Assembly: GCF_002443255.2 (NCBI RefSeq)
Contig: NW_019211454.1
Location: 1,439,936-1,503,935 of the forward strand
Length of the DNA: 64,000 nucleotides
Direction of reading: 5' to 3'
Source of the DNA: Varroa destructor
Taxonomy: Eukaryota > Arthropoda > Arachnida > Mesostigmata > Varroidae
Shown one piece after another: positions 52,801 to 63,700 of this stretch. Made by a program: the position numbers and the translations under genes. Position 1 is the first letter of the stretch. Each line of letters opens with the position of its first letter. Below the pieces are notes generated by a model that worked only from the letters and a program-made list of their open reading frames with translations, was not told where the DNA came from and searched no databases.

Positions 52801-55168
52801 AAGCATCCCGACACCGTTTTCCAAAGTTACTATATCTGCACCTCTATGGTTTCGGGCTTGTTCAAAGTGAATACGATTTTAGGCTTGCTGGGTGAGGCTG
52901 GTTTGATTAAATAACTGGAATATGGCAGTTTCACCTGTCTGAGATGAACTAAAAATGAGGAAAAGCCCAAAGGATGTAGCGGTCCATGCCCAAGGGTGTG
53001 GGAGCTTAGATGTAAGTCTATAGAAGCGGTTGCCTAGCTGCTACGGAAGCCCCTAGAAGAGAGCTGCTCAAAGAACAAGTGATTCTTAGAACAGGGTTCC
53101 ATGAACGTTTCGGCCCTACTCTGGGTCTTTGGCAAACTTTAGACGCCAAACTTGTCGTCGGCTCCGGGCACATGACACGCAGTCAGCTGAGCTACCACAA
53201 TCGAGCATTTGGAGGGATGACAGAGCGTTCGTCCCAATCTACCACTGCTGCAGCCCGAGTACACTGCTCCTACTTCTTATACCTTAAGCTCCGAGTATTG
53301 CTTTGCCAACATTGTTTCCTGGCCACCAGCGTTCGCAGTAGATAGAGAAGAAACGGGACTGCAAGCAAAAGCCCTTCTCAGCTACACATCACGTCTGTAT
53401 TAGAGTCATCTATATCCTAAGCGAAACTCTGTGTCGGAAAGTAAGACCAGTTATATGCGAGATACACAAATGTACAATACTTCGTTGAAAACTTCCTGGC
53501 GTTGCATGAATGTATGTACTGGTTGAGCCAGAGTGGTTTGTACTTCACCTTTTCGTTTCAGTATTCCTATGATACAATTTAGCTAAAACACAAGAATAAG
53601 TTGGCACACCTTCGGGATACTGCAAATCCTGTTCTCTTGAACGGTGCCCTTGAGGTGGATGCCCGCGAAAAAATCGTTTAGAGGTTTACTGTAGATCCAG
53701 GTGAAATTTTTGGCTAAACTACGAATGGAGAGGTTTCGTACGATAATCCATGAATTTCGGTCCATCTGCTCTCACCAAGCTACCCAGTTTATCGTAAACC
53801 TCACTGAAAATTTTGACAGATTCAGATAGGTCTGCTGTAGAAAAATGAGGGCACTTTCGCGTTTTAAGTAAAGCTATCTGCAAGGGAAACCATACGAATG
53901 TAAATTGCCCTCAGGGGTTGGTTCATTGTTTTGTGCCTTAATGAGCAAAATAGCATTACAGATACGGGAGGTACACTTTATAGGCGATATTATGTAAATA
54001 TGCCGTTCCCGAACGTACGCTTTTGTGAGTCTCTTGTATTCAAACGAATTAAGCCTGTTGAAAAGGAAACTGCCCTCATGCAAAGTTCTCGCTAAAAGCT
54101 TCTCCTGTAGCCATAGCAGGCAGCTTCGAAATCGAATGCTTCATGCTTAACGCGAAGTCATCATGCATGAAGCTCAAGTAATGAAACTTATCAGATACCC
54201 TAAAAGACACAAGGCAAGCATTGAGCGATACACAGCGATATATTCTGACGCTAAAAGTATTGTTTACAAGTACGTACAACTTAAAGAAAAAACTAAGTAG
54301 ACTAGGATGGATTATATCTCACAAATGTCTATTCGCTCATATTTAAATCTAACTGTATTGAAGATATTCATCTACACATACATAAATGTATCGTGATTGG
54401 ACGTAGTGTGCGTCTGGCGTAGTCCAGGTTTATCTTAAAACAATCACGCTTACTAACCTTGTGCAATTGAATTGAGTATTCTTTCATACGCACGATGTGA
54501 GAGGTTCCATGTCCGTGAATGACGTTCTCTTGCTCACATGGCCCGTAGATCTGCGTCAAAAATAATTAAAGATCTTAAAGGACATCTTGGAACACCGCAA
54601 ACTCCGTCATCGCCGAGAATAGCCGCAGAGAAGTGCTTGTTTTCGGCTAATCTGTTGCGTAAACTGATGAATTAAAATTCCCCGTTCCTGAATAGGGAGT
54701 ATTAGTTAACGTACATTGCGCGTACGACGACTCCTCTACTTGTAATTATCTAGCTACTATAGCGTACTACAAGACGACGCTATCTGAAAAGCGACGTGAC
54801 GTTGACGAAATGCACTTCTATTTGTTAACAGAGTTCAGACCATTCATCGTTACCTCAGATCTTAGCAGGCGAGTTATGGTAAGCCATGTAAAATCTGAAA
54901 ATTTGAGTGCTTTATGGATCAACTTTTATATTGGAGGAGCAACGGCGTATAAAGCTTGCATTGGTTAAACGTTCCACCGCTTGAAACACTGTGGGATTAT
55001 TAATTAGAAAAATTACGAGACTTCGATGAAAAATCTTTTCGAGTCTGAGTAATCATGTCAAAGAATTACAGTTGTTGACGTATCATATTTGATATCGCGT
55101 GCCTCCTAAAGCTAAGTAGTGAAAACACCAGATTGTTTTTTAGATTACTACATGTCATATATATATAT
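46891..55168. other. Gene-free stretch up to the assembly gap
   Basis: The first 400 bases are GC-richer but carry no recognisable product. The remainder is AT-rich, with open frames below 90 codons on both strands. No transposon or tandem array is seen. The last bases before the gap are a short AT alternation, a plausible reason why assembly broke here. Confidence 0.55.
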
Positions 55169-55268
55169 NNNNNNNNNNNNNNNNNNNNNNNNNNNNNNNN
55201 NNNNNNNNNNNNNNNNNNNNNNNNNNNNNNNNNNNNNNNNNNNNNNNNNNNNNNNNNNNNNNNNNNNN
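55169..55268. other. Assembly gap (100 N)
   Basis: Exactly 100 ambiguous bases follow an ATATATAT run and precede an AT-rich segment. A round number of N usually marks a scaffold join of unknown length, so distances and linkage across it are not reliable. Confidence 0.98.
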
Positions 55269-57169
55269 TTTAATACATATTTATTATAAATTAAACTTAT
55301 ATTATTTACTCCACGGCTATCGTGTCTGCGTTTTTTGTTGTGTTATCCTCTGCAGACGCAAATGCCGCAAGTTGCATTCAATTTGTATGTTGTTTTTGTG
55401 TGTCATTACTTTTTAGTCCAATTCTCTCTTCTTTCTTAACTTTAACTCTTAACGACGCTAATGGCCGCAAACTGTGGAGTTTGTTTATGTTCCAATTTGC
55501 GCGAACAGAAGAACACCTAGTCATCCACAAGCGTAAAGCGTAACTTGCATGTTGTTTATTTTTGGCTTGGCGGCGTCCATTCCAGCGACTGTTGCAGGCC
55601 TCGACGAAATCCACCCAACCAGCCTTCTGCACACGCCACTCACATACCTTCACCCCTCTCTCCTCGGGGTCGTCCCCCCCCCCCCCCCACACACATACAC
55701 AAGTAGACACAGACGGATTTTGCAAGTGTCAGGTCAGTGACCTTCCCTGTTCTTTATTTATTTATTTCGTTTAATTCCAGACGCCACGTCACGCAGGCTG
55801 CTGTGTAGCAATACTCATTATACTCCACACACATACGCTTTGTTTCACTTAGGTGCTACAGACGCCTGCAACGCAAGAGCTCTACGATCTGTATTTGCGG
55901 GTATCTGTGCATTAATTAGTTGTTAATTTAGCTGAATTGTACCGATGCATTTGTGCTGTGTTAGAAATGCTTACAAAGTCTGCCTCGTCGCTGGTTTGTA
56001 AGTTTCCCTACGAATCACTGCATCACACAGATATAGCTGATAAGTCAAATTCACTAATTAAAGTTTATTGATTTAGCAGATCGCGCCTATGTCATGACAA
56101 ACTCCACAGTTTATGTTGCCTTCTTTCACTTCCGTCTTATTCCCCTCTGTTTCGTTCTTTTCTCGTCATTTGCTATTGTTATCGTCCTCTCTACAGTTAA
56201 TAGTTGCCCATCACAATCATCACCATCGGATTACAGATTTTTTTGATATATTTACAATAGAACTCGGCGGCCGCTTATCTGGATGTGTGTGCGTGTCTGC
56301 CTGTTTGTCTGTTTGTAGTACGCATCAGTTCTTCGTTTTCTGCCTCTTTCTCTTTCGCTGTTTGTGTGGTAGACCACAGGTCAATCAGATGATATGGCAT
56401 ATAACACATATTATGCAGGTTGTTTTGTTAATAGCCGGATCAAGTCGTTCTTCGTGTCGTTTGTCGGTCCTTCGATTTTCTATATTCTTCTAAGACAGTC
56501 TAACATACCTTAGTAAATCTCATGAAGGGAGAACTTAAGGAAACCACTACTCGTCGTGTAACAGACACACGGTAGATACGTTTTTCTTTTTGGGAACATA
56601 ACGTCGCCAGCTGGTCGACTGCACAAATCCGACGAGTTGTCCATCGCCATACATTGCTTCATAGAATTTATCCTCAGCTTGCTATGTTTTATTAGTGGTT
56701 CAAGCTTCATTATCAACATGCTCTACACTGTACGTGTGCTGAAATAAAGACACTATTGTTTCAATGATCTTTTTTCTGTCAGGGTTTAGCAGCCTCAGTT
56801 CTCTTTCAAAAATGGCTTACTGAAACTCAGTGGAAAAATATTATTACATATATATATATATACCTCGTTGTAAGCCGAGGCGCGGTTTTCGTGCTGTTTT
56901 ACTTTGTGTTATTTGTTGTCTATCGATTTCTGTTATCTTTCTTTGTTGATTTATTATATGTGATGCGAGCGTTGTCGGTAGATGTCGGTCGCTACGTGTC
57001 CATCTCTGTGCCGATGATTGTATGTACTTACACATGTAGGTGGGTCTGTATCATTGTTAGACACTCTCTTCCATTGCGATTTCGTTTCTTGTCTCCTTGT
57101 GCTTCCTTTGTTATCCTTTTCATATTCTCTATTATTGTTGGTGTGGGTTCGATTTTTATTTTTGTACAG
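55269..57169. other. Pyrimidine-rich stretch, no supported gene
   Basis: The + strand is markedly T- and C-rich. This creates long hydrophobic pseudo-frames, such as 126 codons at 56113-56493, that I do not accept as genes. A 15-base C run followed by CA repeats lies at 55674-55700. An AATAAA at 56743-56748 (+) is followed by a T-rich segment and could be a polyadenylation signal of an unrecognised transcript. The strand asymmetry would suit intronic DNA transcribed from the + strand, but that is inference. Confidence 0.5.
55674..55688 (+). repeat. Poly-C run followed by CA repeats
   Basis: Fifteen consecutive C residues lead directly into ACACACATACAC. The length is probably variable and may be a sequencing-prone tract. 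Confidence 0.9.
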
Positions 57170-57381
57170 GTTCTGCTATACAGGGAGGGTTATCATTGGC
57201 AGGAAGGCAACAAGTGTATTAGGAAAATCTGGCTCCAAACCAACATACCCACCAAACGTATGCAGCAACAAGATGAAGAATGACCTCAAATTTGCCTTTC
57301 CTGCCGTTGTAGCCCAACTGGCGCGGAAGCCTCGGGGCTCGCACGCAACGAGACTGAATCAGCTTTGTTGGAAAACAGAGG
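57170..57381 (+). other. Candidate exon of an unrecognised + strand transcript
   Basis: The segment is preceded by a long pyrimidine-rich tract ending TTTTTGTACAG and followed by GTGAGTG, a good donor, giving a 212-bp candidate exon. One frame is open throughout and includes NDLKFAFPAVVAQLARKP; I recognise no domain. When joined to the next acceptor at 57688, that frame reaches TGA within a codon or two, so this would be the end of a coding region or part of a non-coding RNA. Upstream exons, if any, would lie in the T-rich stretch or beyond the assembly gap. It converges with the Kekkon-like gene. Support is splice signals only. Confidence 0.3.
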
Positions 57382-57687
57382 GTGAGTGAAATGCGTTTAT
57401 TCGGAGGAGTTGTCCCTCTCTCCCCCGCGCTCTTCAGAAGCAGAAGCAAGACTGAAAGGGGCGGCTATAACATTAGAACCGCTACCGAACCTTGGAGATT
57501 CCTTCCTCTCTGATTCTTGGTAATTTTTTTACGAAGGTCTACCGCAGAGACCACTTTCCTTAAGGCACAAGATGTTTTGTGGCCGCTTCAAGTGAATTCA
57601 GTGATATGGCGGTAAACGCTCAGCACCTTGAGAAAGAGAGACTGAAAAAACCGCTTACTGACTGTTTTCTTGTTTTTTCCATTACAG

Positions 57688-57870
57688 GCTGAGCGGATCG
57701 TTGGCATGAGGGGAATACATGACAGTGAAAGCGTATGACACGCACGTTTGGGACATTTACAGAATTCGAAGAACAGCAGTGTGGGCGAAGGCGTAAGGCG
57801 GAGGGACAGAACACATCGTTATGTACAAGAGAGCCGAGCAACATCTGCTTAATTCATCGGGCAGTATGAG
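57688..57870 (+). other. Candidate terminal exon of the same + strand transcript
   Basis: GTTTTTTCCATTACAG at 57672-57687 is a strong acceptor, pairing with the donor at 57382 to make a 306-bp intron. The exon has stops in all frames soon after the acceptor, so it would be mostly untranslated. Its 3' end is not defined, because no AATAAA was found on the + strand before the TA microsatellite at 57899. Confidence 0.25.
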
Positions 57871-57895
57871 ACGTTTCTTGTTGTTTTTATTGCTT

Positions 57896-57898
<3 letters not shown>

Positions 57899-57928
<30 letters not shown>
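57899..57928. repeat. (TA)n microsatellite, 30 bp
   Basis: Fifteen TA units lie between the candidate + strand transcript and the 3' end of the Kekkon-like gene. Confidence 0.95.
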
Positions 57929-57929
<1 letters not shown>

Positions 57930-58207
57930 AGAGCAGGAGGCTAGGAACATGATATAGGGCGAGAGAGGGAGAAAGAAAACGTATGCGATAGTCTATTGGT
58001 GGGCACCTCACAGGTTTTGAGTCACAACGACCACTAGTGGGTCACAACTGGGGCAGCACTAAAACACGGACAGGGGCGGGAATAGCGCACGGACCTAGGC
58101 GTTATGAAGAAGATCAAGACGTTGCTCTGCCCTTTGTGAGTAGTAACAAATATATTATACGGATACTTTATGTACAGGTATTGTACAAGAGACACCCTAT
58201 ATTCTGT
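57929..58207. other. Convergent intergenic segment
   Basis: A purine-rich block (GAGAGAGGGAGAAAG) is followed by unremarkable sequence. No gene is seen. The 3' UTR of the Kekkon-like gene may extend into it if the nearer polyadenylation signals are not used. Confidence 0.5.
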
Positions 58208-58236
58208 TTTATTTTGGAAACTCATTGGAGTTTATT
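58208..58236 (-). promoter_or_regulatory. Two candidate polyadenylation signals for the Kekkon-like gene
   Basis: AATAAA occurs on the minus strand at 58231-58236 and again at 58208-58213, about 75 and 100 bases past the stop codon. Either would give a short 3' UTR. In AT-rich DNA this hexamer is common, so transcript evidence would be needed to pick the used site. Confidence 0.45.
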
Positions 58237-58311
58237 AATTCCTTTTAGAGGGAAAAAGACTTCATTTTGGGTTGTCACGGTCAGAGTTCTCCTACTTCGT
58301 TGTTTCCTAAC

Positions 58312-58467
58312 TCATACTTCAGTTCCCTCATAACATATCGTTTCTTCCGCATAACCTTCGTCTGGTGAGTATCGAGTGTCTCCGTGCGGCGACACTAAGG
58401 CGCCCATTGGTGCCCTAGGTGGCACCGCCGGCGCAGGACCCCAGCTACCATTATTTGCACCTGTCGC

Positions 58468-58532
<65 letters not shown>

Positions 58533-60456
58533 GCTGTTGTTGTTGTTGTTGTTGTTGTTGGTGTTGGTGTTGTTGGTGTTGTTGTTGCTGCTGCTGCTGC
58601 TGCTGTTGCTGTTGTTGTTGTTGTTGTTGTTGTTGAGTATGATGATGAGCTGCCATTATGGGTGCCAACGGCGCTTGAGGTAAGCCGACTACTTGCGCAG
58701 ACGGTTCGACGGATCCCGACGTTCCCTGCACCCATCCTTGAGAAGAATGGCCGTAGTAAACGGCGTCGGAGTGTTGTTGGTTGTCAGTGGCGGCGGCAAT
58801 GACGTTCCAGTGAGGTGCGGGGGCTGGTATGGGTTGGCTAGGTTGTACAGGGGGGAGGGGCTCTGGGGAGTAGACTCGGCTAAGACCGGGCTCACCCGGT
58901 ATTGGACCTAGCGCATAGTCATCCTGCTGGTACGTGGTGTTCAGTGTGCTCATCATCGGCGAGTGCCTGTACGCTGGGTCTGCCGGGTTCACGTATCCGT
59001 TGCCGACTGGTCCGTTGTACAAGTGAAGCTCTTTGTCAAATCCGCTAATCTTGTTAACGAGGTCCGGAGTTTGATCAGAACCGTATCCTGACGAACCATT
59101 TTCGGTCCGTCTGTCAGTACCGTCTAACTCCGATTTAGGACTGCTGGCGACAACGGGAATTACTTCGGGTTGTCCCTTAACAGTCTTAACAACAGCGAGC
59201 TGCTTGAGGAAGCCCTGATTTGGGGGCACTTTTGTGTCGGCGTTAGCGCGGTGCCGTTGGCGCATCACGAATAGGCAAAGACCGAGCGCAATAAGGATCG
59301 CCAACAAGACGAAAAAAGCGATTACGCCAATCGTGCCCGTCTTGCCGAGATGCGCGGGATTTAGCAGCTGTTTAGTCACGTACAGTGTGAAATTAGCCGC
59401 TGTCGTACCAGCCTTGTTTTCTGACACGCACACATAGATGCCCGAATCGTCGACCTGGACACGATCGATGTGCAGTGAACTGACGTGTACACCCTGCTGA
59501 CCCTGTTCCTGTTCCGTCGTGTGGAAACGATCGGGATCCATGTAAGTCTCGTTGCCGAAATCGGCTGGTTCCCAGCGGATGATCGTCATCGGTTGCGAGC
59601 GGACGCCGCATATGAGGGTCACGTTGGTTCCTTCCTCAACGTGGACAAATGGCATGTTAAGTGGAAGGGCGATCTCTGGTGCGCATGCAAAATCTTCGAC
59701 ATCCAGCTCGGTCCATGGAACTTCGCGTATACGATCGGGGGAGGCGCACGACGGAGCATACAAATTGCCGATGCTTCGTAGAATCATCCATTTGCGAAGA
59801 GGCGCCAATTGACAGTCGCAGTGCCAAGGATTGCCGGTCAACGTAAGTTCAGATAAACGTGGCAGCGTTGAGACCGTCTCAGCACTCAACATTGTCAAGC
59901 GGTTATTGTCAAGGTAAAGAGAGCCGAGCTCCTCCAAGCCAGCGAACGCGGCCACATCGATATGCTGCAGCTGACACCCGGCAAGTGAGAGGTGTTGTAG
60001 GTGCTGAAGACCCTGGAAGGAACTGTTTGTCAGCTGTGAGATCGGGTTGTTGTTCAGGTGCAGTTTACGGAGGTGGCTAGCAGCCTTCAGCGCCTTGGTA
60101 GGCACTTCAGTAAGCAGATTGTCTGATAAATACAGCTCAACCAAATTGGTCAGTTGGTGAAACGAGTCCTCGGCAATACGTCCCAGTCGGCAGTGTTGCA
60201 AGTAGATCTTCTGCAGATTCGTGAGACCGCGTTCCTGGAAGATGCGTGTTGGAAGCGTTTGGAAGTTATTTCGATCCAAGTTGATCACCTGGATATCCGA
60301 TGGCAGTCCGCTCGGAACAGTGAACATATTCTTGTCCGGACAGTTAGCTCCAAACTTGCCCTGCCTCCATTTGCAATCACAGTTGCTGTGGCAGGTCAGT
60401 GCTCCAGCTATCAAGTTTAGTGCCACGACAGGGAGGAGTAGCATTCGGAGAGCCAT
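58312..60456 (-). CDS. Kekkon-like LRR and immunoglobulin domain transmembrane protein
   Basis: It encodes a 714-residue type I membrane protein whose domain order matches the Kekkon (LIG) family: cell-surface proteins with extracellular ligand- or receptor-binding modules, of which fly Kek1 restrains EGF receptor signalling and other members act in BMP or neurotrophin-like signalling. Residues 1-21 are a signal peptide. C22, C26, C28 and C39 form the LRR N-cap, and seven LRRs span about 53-210. The C-cap uses C213, C215, C237 and C257. One Ig domain (about 268-360) has C283, W295 and DSGIYVC ending at C343. N-glycosylation sequons include N144, N278, N302 and N355. A helix at 374-398 crosses the membrane and is followed by RQRHR. 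The tail carries GYGSDQTPDL (457-466), a proline-rich segment, a Gln-rich tract (608-663) and a terminal TEV resembling a class I PDZ ligand. The frame is open 38 codons further upstream, but that part contains an acceptor site, and the chosen ATG has A at -3, G at +4 and a signal peptide right after it. The coding region has no intron. Which Kek paralogue this is, and its partner, cannot be told from sequence. Confidence 0.95.
58468..58635 (-). repeat. In-frame CAA-rich polyglutamine tract, 56 codons
   Basis: Within the cytoplasmic tail, 56 consecutive codons encode 53 Gln and 3 His. By codon there are about 45 CAA, 8 CAG and 3 CAC. The C-terminal part has 22 uninterrupted CAA codons, then one CAG and 8 more CAA. 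Six of the CAGs are clustered near the N-terminal third. The pure CAA block makes length variation by slippage likely. The long open frames read through it in other frames (poly-Leu, poly-Val, poly-Cys, poly-Thr) are artefacts of the repeat. Confidence 0.97.
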
Positions 60457-60534
60457 AATGTTACGGAAATGGCCGTGGTGGTTGCACTCAATTCGAATGC
60501 TGGAGGACTCGCATGAAATAATTGTTGCAAGTGC
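60457..60534 (-). other. 5' UTR portion of the coding exon
   Basis: This is the 78 bases between the predicted acceptor and the ATG at 60456. The sequence is open in frame with the protein but has no in-frame ATG here. It precedes an ATG with favourable context, so it is read as untranslated. Confidence 0.7.
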
Positions 60535-60782
60535 CTGAAAACAGATAATTTTCAACACTAAGTTAGACATACGTGCTTCAGGGGCGCACTTAAATCGGGT
60601 CGTGATTTAGTACACGTATTCAAGCGTTTGGTTGTGTTTATTGTATACGAATATGGATGTGCAAGAAGACTTAACAGCTGTTCAATGTGTTCTGCATGAA
60701 CGATGGATGTGAAATGGATGCTAAATCCAATCTGTTAACTGTTTTTATTCACTCATCATCTGTTACTGTTAAAACAGCTTAC
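60535..60782 (-). other. Predicted 248-bp intron in the 5' UTR
   Basis: On the minus strand the donor is CAACAG then GTAAGC (intron starting at 60782), and the acceptor is TTATCTGTTTTCAG ending at 60535. Both match consensus well and the size is ordinary. Splicing leaves an in-frame TAG in the upstream exon, which confirms that translation cannot start farther upstream in this frame. An ATG 14 bases before the donor begins a short out-of-frame reading frame that would run through the junction, a possible upstream ORF. Confidence 0.65.
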
Positions 60783-63700
60783 CTGTTGAACTTCATGTAC
60801 TAAGCTCTAGCTACTGTTTGTTTTTTTTCTTTTTTGATCGTGATTTGATATAACACGATTATTGTAAATAAAGAAGAACCTTATCAGGAGAAAAGCGGCT
60901 GTACGACGATGATGCTGTTAGCTGCTGGTAGTTAAGTGTTGTTGAGTGAAGAGCGGGATATTGTGGGTTGTGGTAAGCATTGATACTTCACACGCAAGTG
61001 TCCACCCTGTTAACGCCTTGTGTTTGCTGCGGCTCCAGTCTACCCTTACGGTATGATCCTGGTTCATATACCATAGTGTTAACTGACAAGGTATCGTAAA
61101 GCCTCATTACAGGCTAGCACCATTCACCCCTCAAATGTATGTGTGCGAAGAGCAGATATGTTAGCCAACTACGGGTGCCGCTTCAGCTGTGTTGGTCAAT
61201 GCCTATCTCGATTGAGATGACTTGACATAATGTCCACATGGACAGGAATACCATGGACGATGAACTCTCCTAACTTAACTCGTCAGTGCCTAGCTATAGT
61301 TAGAGTTGCCAGACGACGACGACGACGACAAGAACACTATAGAACCGAAACCATTTCATTCGCCCTTTTTTCTTTGTTTTATTTTTGAGTCATTGAAGCG
61401 GAAGGGGTGTCTACTCAATGATACAGGCGAAATGAACGATAGCACTAACGGCGGTAGCCACAACGCGCCCTGGAAAATTACTTCGGAGCGGCTTATGCTA
61501 TAAAAACGCCAGACTGGAGCAGGCGGTGGACAATCCAAAAGTTCCTTTTCTGTGTCTATGTGTACCTTGACAGAATTTCTTTTGACTCCCACTGTCGCTT
61601 CCGGCCAAGACTAGCTCATCTTCCCCCTTGTGGTCTTCCGTTAATTTGTCTTCCCTTACCTCGACTTCTCCTTCATTCAACCTTCTGATTGATAGAAAGA
61701 GAAAGCCAGACGGTGATCAGTTTTCTAGGTCTTGCCTCGTGCAGTCCAGAAAGCCGAGTAGAGGGTTGAAAGAATCGAAGAAGATCCCTAACCGACCTGT
61801 TTCACCCCCTGCTGAGTCCGAGATGTTTTGTGCCACTATGATGTTCTTTCGGCTTTCCTCTTCCCACGGTTAGCCGGAGTTGTGCAGGGGCAGCGGGGAA
61901 TTTGGAAGCCACCGGTGCCGACGTTAGTTAAGTGTTCTTCTGTGTAAAACTTTAATAATGGCTTAAAGCATTCTACGTGTTTCCTGCATTGAGAGTATCA
62001 ACCAGCGGAAAATCAATACGTTCAGTCGAAACGAAAAAGTGAAATGTGGTTGTTGAATTAAATCAGCACCCAATAATAACCCAAAGCTAGTATTAATACG
62101 TAGTAAACTGGGAGTAAGTGGTGTATTTTCCAAGCTTCACTTTACATTTTATAGTTTTATCCTCCTAAGCACAAAGGCGAACAAGTGGTTCTATTCTAAG
62201 TTATGGTTCGAATAGTCACTCACTTGCTAGTGAAGTGTCGTTTCGCTTTTGCGGTTCAATGATTATCTTCTCCGTGAGAATCCCGAGTCCACCGAAAGAA
62301 GGCGCAGTGAGGAGTGAGAAGGAGAAGAAGAACATCTAGTCAACGGTCCACCCTATCTTTCCTTGCCCCCTTTGAGGCGCATGATCCTTCCTTTTCTGCC
62401 TTCACCATTGTTACCGGCGTCGATCACTAGCCAGCATCGGCTACATCAGATGCCGTCAAGCGGAAGGTGATTGTTGAACCAAGCCTGCACCTCTTTGGAG
62501 TCGTTTATACACGGTACAAACACAGACACCGACGGGGTGTGAACGTAGTTCAACGATGTCCGCGACCATTCGCGTTTGATATAGGCTTATCGCTCCTTTA
62601 AACTTATGATCAACGTAGTTTAAGCATAGGCGCATAGTACTATAGTATCGCCCTACCCCTATACGGTTGCAATGTCACTGTCGTCGCAACTGTCTGTTGA
62701 ATAAACCCCTCAATGATCTTATCCGCTCCTCTTACCCTTTCCGCGTTGCCTCAGGCGTTCCAGACGGCTCCGCGATATTAACGCTACGTTGCCCCTTCCA
62801 GTCTGCGTCACCCGAACGAGGGACGTTTTGATATCTTATTCTCAGCCTTGTCCGTCGAACAAGACATTAACGTGCCAGTAAGTGATTGAAACTGTTACCA
62901 TCACTTCGTGTCTCTACGAAACTTCTTCACCACTCTTGCTGTCGTTAAATTGAAAAGACACATTATAAGGCATTCCATGTACCCCACTACGACCACCATT
63001 AGTTTTCACTGGCAGATGGAGTCTTCGCTGAGAGGTTGTCATAACTAATTGATCTCATGTTTCCGCGTCAACGCGAAAAGAATGTGACGAGCTACTTCGT
63101 ATATTAAAATGGCTTCTCATAGCCGTTCCCTGGCGCACTTCATTGAAGGCCAACGCGCGTCCTATGGTAGAGGAAGCGATTATCGGGAGCCAGACGGCCA
63201 CACACACAGAACGCATAAAAGAGAGAGTGAAAAACGACGAAACACTCCCACTTTCAGTTTATCGTTCTCAGCAGCCAGTAGGCTTCCCTCCGCAGCCGTC
63301 TTTGGATGCAAATCAACCCAAATACTCGAACTCGGCGGATTCGACTAGATTACCAAGCTGGCTATAGCTCTTTGGTCGCTCTAGTACCACCAACGCCTTT
63401 ATTGTTCCGCTTACTGCCCTGTCCTATATTCAGGAGGGTAGATCTGCCCTGGCGACGGTCGTCACTGCGTCACACCATGCTGCTGGTTCTGCTTCTGAAA
63501 AGTTGCTCATCGGCTTTATAAAGCTGGCTGCTGTTATGGGCTTTGTGAACTCATTCTGAGCTCAGAACAGAACAGGGACTCTTGAAGAGGGTCGGTGTTT
63601 CATGGGCATAGGGAACGGACCGAGGCAGAGGTACAGAAAAGGAGAAGAACAACAGAGATCTTTTGCCTCTGCATTTTCTGCTTAAAGAGCGTTCCACCAT

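Noticed and set aside
56891..57283. 130-codon hydrophobic frame resembling a multi-pass membrane protein
   Set aside because: The hydrophobicity comes from T-rich DNA that is better explained as a polypyrimidine tract before the acceptor at 57169.
58376..58802. Open frames giving poly-Cys, poly-Val, poly-Leu or poly-Thr
   Set aside because: They are off-frame or antisense readings of the CAA-rich tract inside the Kekkon-like coding region.
63109..63521. Overlapping 71-79 codon frames on the + strand
   Set aside because: Three frames are open over the same GC-richer DNA, none has a recognisable domain, and no splice sites link them to other exons.
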